A DNA stretch of 64,000 nucleotides from Lampris incognitus (lineage: Eukaryota > Chordata > Actinopteri > Lampriformes > Lampridae): positions 30,578,782 through 30,642,781 of the forward strand of contig NC_079223.1 of assembly GCF_029633865.1 (NCBI RefSeq), read 5' to 3'. Below are positions 55,844 through 64,000 of the stretch, piece after piece; the stretch's first letter is position 1, and every line of letters starts with the position of its first letter. Made by a program: the position numbers and the translations under genes. The notes below the pieces were generated by a model. It did no database searches, was not told the DNA's origin, and worked only from the letters and a program-made list of their open reading frames with translations.

Positions 55844-58491
55844 TCATAAATGCTTTAAATTGCAGTGCAGGAACGTGAGCATGTCGACGTGCTCTGGAGT
55901 GAGGCTGGCTCTCTTCTTTGAGGCGATGTTCCCAGCTGCTGAGAAGAGACACTCAGAGGGAGTAGAAGTAGCTGGAATACACAAAAACGATTTGGCTTGT
56001 GATGCAAGGGTTGGATACTTTGCCTCATTCAATTTCCACCAAGACAGGGGACTTTCTGTCTTTGAGAGGGGCTGCTCTCCGAAGTACATCAGCACTTCAT
56101 TACTGATCGCTTGGTTGCGTGCATCCTGTTCATCATTGGTCTCACTGTCACTGTCTGTTGAGTCACATCCAAGCAGTGAATCGAGAGCTGAAACAGACCT
56201 ATTTGGAGTTCCCTCAGCTGAGTCTGTGGCATCCTTGTCAGCTGATGCTGCTGTGGCTTCTTCATTCCCACTGGTGTGCTGGTTATTCACAGTACTCCCA
56301 TCCTTGGACTGTAGGGCCAGAGCTTGTACTTTATTCTGAACAGTAAACCTCTCCTCTGGTGTCAGGAATTTCAGTTTTCGAAATCGTGGGTCTAGTGCAG
56401 CTGCAATGATCTGTTTGCTTGGGTCATCATCTGTGATGGTGACCTCTCTTGACCAGCGTGCAGTGGTCTCCTCTGAAGCAGCCGCCTGGAAGGCCTGCAC
56501 AGGAGCTGTATTATAGGCAGTGTGGGTGGACGTCAAAAGCCCTCTGACTAGTGGAGGCAGGGCGGAGACTGTCACATAGCTTTCACCACTCAAGTAGACA
56601 GTGGCACATTCAAAGGCCTGGAGAGCTTTGGCCAGTTCATCTAGCAGGGTCCACTGATCAGCTTTGAGGTCTAGGTATTGTTTCCCTCTCTGTGTTACTG
56701 CCGGGTCAGACAGAGTCGCAGTCAGTGGCCATCTCTGTTCCAGCATGCGAGTCACCATATAATAGGTGCTGTTCCACCTGGTAGAGACATCTTGGACAAG
56801 TTTGTGTTCCGGGGTCCCCATCTGTTTCTGCTTTGTCTTAAGCTTGCTTGAAGCCAGTTCGCTCCTTTTAAAGTGCTCGACGAGACACCTCGCTGCTCCC
56901 AGTGCTTTACTGATCTGAGGGTGTTTCAGTGCACGATTGATCACCAACTGTAAAGTGTGGCCTGCACAGCGGATAGACACCCACCCATGTTTTTCCTGCA
57001 AGATGTTTGCAGCCAGTACGACATTGGAGCCATTGTCATGAACAACTGCCACAATCTTGCTTGGAGGGATCTCAAACCTTTCCACAGCCTGCTCAATCCA
57101 TGCAGCAATGTTGGGTCCAGTGTGCCGTTCTTCGAGTGGCATGGTTGTAAGGCAGAAGCTGGTGAGCTCCCAGTCATCACTTATAAAGTGACAGGTGATG
57201 CCAAGATATGCCTCTGTCGCGACACTGGTCCAGGCATCAGTTGTCAGGGCAATCTTGTTCTTGGTTGCTTTAAGAGCATCTTTAACCTTACCAAAAGTAG
57301 CTTCATACTTTCCCTCCATAAGCTTAGTAAAATGAGTTCTGGAAGGTAAGGTGTAACCTGGATGGAATGTGGTGACCATCTGCTTAAATCCCCCATCTTC
57401 AACCATGGATATTGGTCTCATGTCATTGACGAGCATGTTGAGGATGCTCTCTGTTAAGACTCCAGCCATTTGAGGGGTGCATGAGCCTCTCTTCAGGATG
57501 AACTCATCCACACGCCTTTGCTTAGTACTAAAATAGAAAGAGAACAAAACAGAAAGCTGTATTAATTATCATCACAAGTTGTAGGCTATGGTATCAGTTT
57601 ATCTTAGTGTACTGCCTAATACCAATTAAACCATTTAAATGAATAAATATCTTACAACTGAATTATTGATATGCTCCAACCCAGTCTAACTAGCTAACGC
57701 TACGACAAGCTACAGCTGATTAGAGCGCACTGTGAAAGCTAGTTGACTGTCTAGGCTACAGACAGCTCACGTTAGCACCGTGTCGTGTTTTTGCAGACTG
57801 CAGATTGACTAGCTAAGTAAGATAGCTAGCTAATGTTAGATGGTGCTAACGTTCCCCGTCTCTGCAGTCTTGCCTGCGCTTTAGCCCAAAAAGTTCAATT
57901 TTTTTCAACTGAAAAAAAAGAAACCTAGAGCTCATAGCGTAAGTTACTGCAGAGTCAGTGAATGTTAGAACCCGTTAACATTTAGCTAACGTTAGCAATC
58001 TTAACTTAGCTAGTTAATACTCCAGTCTGCAAAAACACGACACTCGGTGATAAATGACGGAGCTTAACAACTCTAAGCTGTAGTGTGCTATGCTGCAAGC
58101 TTGGTGCTGTTTAGCTAATGTTACATACAGCTCGTTGGTGGATACGCAGAATCCACATAACTGAAATAGCGTTCGCTTAGCAAGCATCACCCTTGAGACG
58201 TTCTGTTTTCCAACATGTAACTTAAGCTAACGTAAACATTACGATACTGTGGCTAACTAGCTAAACTTACCCATGATCCGAAGTAGCAATCATCGTGGCT
58301 CCAGGGTGCTTGCGTTTCAAATGCTCGTGCATCGCCGTAGTGCTGCTGTGGAATGCCAATTCGGCTTTGCATATTCTGCATTTAACTGACTTCTTTGGCT
58401 TGTCATCTGTGAAATACTCCCAGACTTTTGATAGTCTCGGTCTCGCTGGTTTTTGCTCTTCATTAGCCTCATTCGCTCTCCTTTCCGCCAT
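55844..58491 (-). CDS. hAT transposase with BED finger, two exons, intact
   Basis: Exon 1 (58491-58271) from [23 protein letters not shown], then a BED finger ([31 protein letters not shown]-x2-C and H-x4-H). The donor CATGG/GTAAGT joins acceptor TTTTAG/TACTAAG at 57527; phases match, giving 634 codons plus stop. In the mature protein the hAT catalytic Asp residues fall at about 171 (LTTDAWTS) and 238 (VHDNGSNV). [10 protein letters not shown] helix and the [10 protein letters not shown] motif follow. The C-terminal dimerisation/Glu block is [20 protein letters not shown]. An acidic insert lies between ([15 protein letters not shown]). Resembles ZBED1/4-type fish transposases. Confidence 0.9.
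57782..58041. repeat. 19-bp perfect inverted repeat inside the hAT intron
   Basis: GTCGTGTTTTTGCAGACTG (57782-57800) and its exact reverse complement (58023-58041) bound about 220 bp rich in GCTAGC/AGCTAACGTTAGC motifs. Possibly a small MITE in the intron. Confidence 0.7.
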
Positions 58492-58866
58492 CGTTCATAC
58501 GCTTTCTTCTTCTCTTCGTCGTTCATGCAAAATGCAGTTATATCAGACGATGGAAGCGATACTGCCCCCAGCACTTCCTATAGGGCATTGCAGTTACAAA
58601 TGAACATTTGTGCGGTTTTGAGTTAACGTTACTGGCTCTGATTGTTTTTATACGACGCGTCGAAGCTAAAATTCTGCGTCGACGAGTTTTTATGATCGAC
58701 GTCGTCGATTATGTCGACTAATCGTTGCAGCCCCAGAGGGAAGTGGAAGATTTAACCATATGTTGCCATGACAACAACCTCTCTAAATGTCAATAAGATG
58801 GGAGAAATCATTATTGACTTTAGAAGGATCAGAGGAAATCACATTCCTATTTCCATCAATTTTTAG

Positions 58867-59195
58867 ATGTCTCGGTTTACACTTGGTGTTGAAGAAGGCA
58901 CGGCGGGGCAGGGTGGGGGGAGGGGATGTTAAAAAAAAATGCCGCGAAAGTGCCCTCTCAGGTGCCCCTATGGTAGATAAAAAATGATAAATTGCCCTCT
59001 AGGGTGGCCCAATGTGAATGACAATTTGATATAGTGCCCTGTAGAAAACATCATCCAGTTGCATTAATGGGTGCCCTTCCGGTGGACCATAAATGCATCA
59101 TGACTTTCTGCACACTGGTGTCCCACCCCATACAGCTGGGGCCCCTTTTTATTTTTTTCGTCCCTGCCCCTCAAATACTCAAATAGCCTGAGTCC
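58867..59195. other. Unidentified insertion within the LINE
   Basis: About 330 bp between two LINE coding pieces, with G-rich and GTGCCCT-repeated sequence (GTGCCCTCTCAGGTGCCCCT, TTGCCCTCTAGGGTGGCCCA, AGTGCCCTGTAG, GGGTGCCCTTCCGGTGG). No family recognised. Confidence 0.4.
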
Positions 59196-59485
59196 AAAAT
59201 TCTTATGAACTTTTATCGCAGTACCATGGAGAGTGTTTTGACAGGTTGTATCACAGTGTGGTTTGGCAACCTGACTGCTCAGGACTGCAGACTGCTTCAA
59301 AGGACTGTAAAGACAGCAGCAAAAATCATTGGCATGAAACTACCACAACTTCATAATATTCAAAAATTTAAAATAATATTAGCAATACTCACTGTAAAAG
59401 GAAAGCCCAAAACATCATTAAGGACACCAGCCACCCCGCTCATGCTATGTTCTCACTCCTTCCATCTAAAAAACTTTACCGGAGC

Positions 59486-60757
59486 ATCAAATCACCCAGC
59501 TAACCCAGAGACTCTACTACATGCATTTGTTTCATCCAGACTTGATTACTGTAATGTTCTGATTTCAGGTCTGCCATATGCTAGTACCAAAAGTCTTCAG
59601 ATAGTTCAGAATGCTGCAGCTAGAATCCTAATTAAAACTAGGAAATTTGACCATATTACACCAACTCTTGCTTCCCTTCATTGGCTTCCTCTCCATGTTA
59701 GATCAGACTTCGAGGTGCTTCTGCTGACTTATAAAATCCTAAATGGACTTGCCCCATCTGACTGTCTGATGTTCTTAAACCGTAAATTCCATCTCAAGCT
59801 TTTCACTCTCATAATACAGGGCTCTTTTCCTGTCGGGCCTGGTTCTTGTGGAATAACCTGCCTGCTACCGTCAGACAATCGGAGTATGTTCAATCCAAAT
59901 TTAAAACTCACCTTTTTGCCTTAACCTATAATTAGTTACCTTTAAGTTGAGTACTTCGCAACCTGTACTGCATGGCAGGTCGGTTTCTGTCTCAATGAAT
60001 TTAACAAGCACTGTTCTGCCAACGAGATTATAGAGTATAGATTATTGACTATTGCAAACTGTTCTCACATGTCTTTTCTGTCTCTGAATTATATCGTCTC
60101 CTTTCTCTTTTTTCGTGTAGGTGAATGGTGTGATGTGAGTTTCCCTTGTGTGCACGTAGTCTGTCCTCCTCCCAGGTCTCCATGATGATGGTGGTCACCA
60201 CCTGGACACTGCTTGGTATCCCTCTCATCACATTTTCTTTTTATATATCTTATAAATCCATATAATTTTATTATCCTGTTTCATTCTTATATCCTTCCCC
60301 CCTCTCCTTGTCTCTTCTCTTGTGTATGTGAATGGTGTGATGTGAATCTCTCGTGTGCGTGTGTAGTCTGTCCTCATGCCAGGTCTACATGGTTTTGCTG
60401 GTCGTGTGGCTCAGGTCCTGGGCTGTTCCGGTGACATCTGGACACTGATATCCTCCTCATCATATTCTTCATATATCTTATAATTCTGTTATCTTCTTGT
60501 AATGTTGTGTTCTGTAAATTGTGTAAACACAACATCCATTGCATGTTGTCTGTCTTGGGAGAGAGATCCCTCCTCTGTTGCTCTCCCTGAGGTTTCTTCC
60601 TCTTTTTCTCCCTGTTAAAGATTTTTTTTTTTTTTTAGGGAGTTGTTCCTTATCCAGTGCGGGGGTCTAAGGACAGGATGTTGTATTGCTATAAAGCCCA
60701 CTGAGGCAAATTTGTAATTTGTGATAATGAGCTATGCCAATAAAATTGATTTGACCT
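59486..60757 (+). pseudogene. Second LINE, 5'-truncated, nested in the first
   Basis: RT C-terminal region: HAFVSSRLDYCNVLISGLPY, LQIVQNAAARILIKTRKFDH, LASLHWLPLHVRSDFEVLLL, YKILNGLAPS. A frameshifted remainder continues to about 59935. Its 3' UTR (59936-60757) contains a tandem duplication and ends ATAAAGCCCACTGAGGCAAA, CCAATAAAATTGATTTGACC, the same tail type as the LINE at 22199-23166. No RT active site. Confidence 0.7.
60114..60500 (+). repeat. Tandem duplication (period about 208 bp) in the LINE 3' UTR
   Basis: GTGAATGGTGTGATGTGA, GTAGTCTGTCCTC, CCAGGTCT, CTGGACACTG and CATATATCTTATAA-like landmarks recur in the same order from 60122 and from 60329. Confidence 0.65.
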
Positions 60758-61015
60758 TCCAGTTAGTCAGGTTGCTGAACAGCTGACACACCCATATGCA
60801 CCTTTATTTGTTATAATGTACTTTTCTATATTGTGTACATAACGTATGAATTCATGTGTACATAGTCTATATAGGTCTGTAGGGTGTGTGTAGGGTATGT
60901 TTTTCGGGGGGGAGGGTGTTTCCTTTGTCTTTGTGTTAAGGCAGAGAGAGCCAAAGCACAAGAACTTCATTGTACTCTGATACACATGATAATAAAGTTG
61001 AACTTGAACTTGATA

Positions 61016-64000
61016 AAATGGCTGCTTTGCATTTTTTTTTTTTTTAATGAATCTGGGTCCTGAAGGAGCGCGTAAATCTACTTTGTCTGCTTTGCGTCAA
61101 GGCAAGGGAACACTTTCTTCTTTGTGTAATGACCATAACTGTTGGTCATGGCATCTCATGCACAAATCAACCCCTTTTTATGCCTTTCATTTTTCTTTCA
61201 ATGTTATCTTTAATCTTGTCACGATCTACATAATGTTTTGTTTTGTCTTGTGACCCCAATAAGACCAGATCGTTGTTTTTAAAGTTGCAAATGGAAATGC
61301 TTTAAAGCTACAACCCTTAAGATTTCTGTGCAAATCTTTTTTCTTTTCAATCTTTCACTGTCGCTGACACATCCTATACATTAGCTAATCCACAAATATC
61401 CATATCTTGAACGCTGGTGTAGTTTCTCATTATGATGGATACTGTTGAGTAGCGCTTCACCGAGATGAGGTGCTTAGCATTTTACATCTGTACTTAAGCA
61501 GCCAAATGCAGGAGAATAAGACAGGAAGTAGAAAGTTTGAAGAAGTAGCAAAGTCGTTGGGGCCAACAAGTCGATATGGCAGCCCGAGCTTTTAAAAGAT
61601 CTTTTCCTACAGATACTAAAACATCAAAAGCCAAAATCGATGTTCAACAACGTTTTCTAGGAAGGTGCTGACACAGCAGCATAAGGGACTTTCATTTCGA
61701 ACGGCTCTCAGGGATTTGAAGTGTTCAAATACCGCTGAAATAGCCACATATCACATATGTCAGCTGGCAACAATCTTCGGGACTGTAATTTAAAATAAAT
61801 GAGCAAAACAGTGCCCAAAACCTCCACAGACAGTTCATGTCATTTTATAAAAAGAGCTTTTATTTCAAAGTTTTTTGTTTGATTTTTTTTTCCGCTTCGG
61901 AGATTGAAGCACATAGTCAAAGCAACAGTACAATGTTCAGAAAATATAAGTGTGATGCTGTAACATTTTTTAAATCCTATCTTCTTAACATGTTTTCCGT
62001 TGTAATACTGGAATATTCTGCATGTATACTAAAATAAGAACTTTTAAAATTGTACAAATCGGTACCATAAAACTTGACATAGAATAAAAACGAGGCGTTC
62101 TCTCACTGCGACAAACACAGAATGCTAGTTTTTCTCTCAACCAGGGAGAAAGAACGAACAAACGCCAAATGATGAGAAATAAAATAAATGAAATGAGATA
62201 GAGGTTGAAATTGCACAGAGGAACAACAAATCTGAAATTTACCGTCTTGGCAGTTAAGATCTTTTGATCTTCCCATGGCGACCTAAATGAGAAAACCACC
62301 CTGTTTAGGTAAGACACGAGAAGGTCAAATTATGGCTGCATAGACTGGAACATCAGATTTTCTGTCCGTGTGTAACTGAAGCCAAAGAAAGAACAATAAC
62401 TGTCATAATAATAATAATAACCATCATCATAATAATAATAAAAACAATGATCATTATAATAATATAATAATAACAATAAAAAAGAGATTGAATAAGAATC
62501 TACACGCTTAAAAAGGATGTCCAGCATTTGACATATCTGTGACTGTGGTTCAGAATAACGCACACCTTGTGTTATTTTTTCATTGCAGCACATTTTGAAG
62601 ATGCGTTAATCGCAGCACATGTTGATACAACAAATGTTGCTGCCAAAATGATTGGTAAAGAGAGACGAAACAAGACGTGTATTCCCCTTGGCGACATTCA
62701 CAGATGTGCTGAAAAGGGCACACATTTTTAAGCGTGCACTAGGCGCAAGTTGGATCCTCAAAGAGATATATCACATATCTGCACATTGCTCTGTACATAC
62801 CTAACATGGATAGTAGTTTGCTTTCTGAATATACTTTTCAAGTTACAAAAGGAAACAAAAAGAGAAAAAAAAAGAATGCACTGCGTTGCAAGAGTGTCCA
62901 TTGAGTTAAGGCGATTTTTAGAGATCACAGGTTTTTACTCATTGTGATTGATCATCATTGGTGGACTCGGAATGAGGAAGTGAATCATTCATTGGTGAAC
63001 TTGGTATAGGAAGTGACTGCTCAATGGTGGATCAGGAACACAAGAGGAGGATGGGATGTGGAGGGGGAGGTGACTTTTCGTTCTGTCTTTTTCTGGATTG
63101 GTGAGGAAAATTTTCTAAAGTCCTGTTTTTCCACTTGTTTCCATGTTGAATACAGTTTTTTTTTTGAATCCACATTAGATCCATCTCCTTTTCTGGAGCA
63201 GACAAAAGGTATATAAAGTAGCATTGTCACAGATAGTATGCTTTTGTGTGTTCATTTCTCTGTCTGTGTGTATAATGCTGCGTGGGGTTTAGCAAGCTGA
63301 CTAGCAGTTTCTTTTTACCAGCATGTTGTTGTTTTGTTCTTGTTACTTAACCCTGGAGTTGTTGTGTATTTATAATAAGGCCACCATGACTACAGCTGTC
63401 TGTGAGCATCTTCACAGTATCAACAACCCAGAGTCTGTCTATCCGACTGTCGGTCCATGTAAACCACAAAACCTGTTGAAATCTACACACACAACGACAA
63501 AAGTGAATACCATGTTGCTTGTTTTGTCTGTTTGATGTTCAAGCTTCTGCCAGCATGCTGTCACCTTTCATCTCCTCCTCAGAAACATCAAGCGATTGCG
63601 GGATCCCACACCAGTTTTACTTTTTTTTTCTTCCTTTTTTGTCTCTCTTTCTGTCTCTGTGCTCCCTTTTACATATACCCCTAAGGAAGCTATTAAGGGA
63701 ATTATACCCCACTGAGGACCCTGCTGAGGGAATTAAACCCCACCAAGGAACCATGAAGGGAATTAGTCAATCCAGTCCACAGAAAGTATAAAAAAAAATC
63801 TAATAAACTAAACAACAGAGTTTGCTGTCAGCAACTGGCTGGACAGCAAATCTTTACTCCCAGCAATTTACTTTCAAACAGACAAACGGATGACTTAACA
63901 AATCTCCCAGCTCTACAATGCTTAAAGTCTATGGAGAGAGAGAGAAGTAGTGAGATAGAGGCAGAGCAGTGGCTTTGGGTAAAGTGAGATTCGGGAAAAA
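61016..64000. other. No assignable feature
   Basis: Low-complexity AT-rich sequence with an (AAT)n-type array at about 62404-62480. The many short frames on both strands lack motifs. Near 63680-63770 a short motif (AAGGGAATTA...CCCAC...AAGGA) recurs about three times. Nothing resembles a host exon with confidence. Confidence 0.5.

Larger units (their letters stand above)
55171..58735 (-). mobile_element. hAT transposon, complete, perfect 8-bp TSD
   Basis: Left end TAGGCCTGCAACTAACGATT and reverse complement of the right end TGGGGCTGCAACGATTAGTC. Both are followed by CGATTA/GTCGAC-rich subterminal repeats. GAGGGAAG flanks each side (55163-55170, 58736-58743). The target is a LINE reading frame (REVEDL). 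The minus-strand transposase gene has two exons and no lesion. Confidence 0.95.
55090..61015 (+). pseudogene. LINE fragment interrupted by a hAT, another LINE and an unidentified block
   Basis: Pieces in order on the plus strand: 55090-55170 (RT active-site region EFADDTTVSGLISDSDERA), 58736-58866 (REVEDLTICCHDNNLSLNVN, GEIIIDFRRIRG), 59196-59485 (FYRSTMESVLTGCITVWFGN, LLQRTVKTAAKIIGMKLP, IIKDTSHPAHAMFSLLPSKK) and 60758-61015 (3' UTR ending GATAATAAAGTTGAACTTGA). The pieces join without gaps once intervening elements are removed, except where 58867-59195 intervenes. 5'-truncated before the RT active site. Confidence 0.75.

Overview
The window looks like intergenic or intronic DNA of a ray-finned (teleost) fish. 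The evidence is long (CA)n/(GT)n/(TA)n microsatellites, GT-AG introns, and a dense mix of fish-type mobile elements: hAT, Tc1/mariner, Harbinger/ISL2EU-like, L2-, RTE- and R2/R4-like LINEs, a Ty3/Gypsy LTR element and tRNA-headed SINEs. I recognised no host protein-coding gene and no functional tRNA or rRNA. Almost every substantial reading frame belongs to a transposable element (TE). Species-level assignment is not possible from what I can see.

Layout. 1-9.4 kb: old fragments, namely a two-exon MADF protein of Harbinger type, a ZBED-like hAT piece, an L2-like LINE, a decayed hAT transposase, and an R2/R4-like LINE C-terminus carrying a short RTE insertion. 10.2-17.0 kb: a 6.8-kb DNA transposon with about 320-bp terminal inverted repeats (TIRs) and a CTT target-site duplication (TSD). 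Its four exons splice into one uninterrupted frame of about 1,514 codons with a PIN/XPG-like nuclease region and a C-terminal Cys-rich finger, best matching the Academ type. 18.3-18.5 kb: a tRNA-derived SINE with a perfect 15-bp TSD. 18.8-22.2 kb: a ZMYM/DUF4371-type hAT with a perfect 8-bp TSD, carrying a 427-bp TRIM-like element whose terminal repeats contain tRNA-like Pol III boxes. 22.2-23.2 kb: the LINE 3' region that received the hAT, also holding two nested SINE-like repeats.

24.4-34.2 kb appears to be one old hAT that entered a (TG)n tract and was later filled by an intact Tc1/mariner (DD36E spacing), a decayed Gypsy element with both LTRs, and a Tigger-like element containing a 5'-inverted RTE LINE. 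36.6-39.3 kb: a hAT pseudogene split exactly at a TA by an ISL2EU-like element with THAP and YqaJ-associated exons on opposite strands. 46.1-47.7 kb: a decayed Tc1 with about 200-bp TIRs. 48.0-52.2 kb: an AP-endonuclease LINE with a 1,097-codon open frame. 55.1-61.0 kb: a LINE split by an intact two-exon hAT (8-bp TSD), by a second LINE and by an unidentified block. The last 3 kb hold nothing I can assign.

The genes do not form a pathway. They are independent replicons, and the nesting gives a relative order of arrival. Elements with apparently undamaged protein potential are the Academ-like element, the 24.6-kb Tc1/mariner, the 55-58-kb hAT, and possibly the 48-51-kb LINE.
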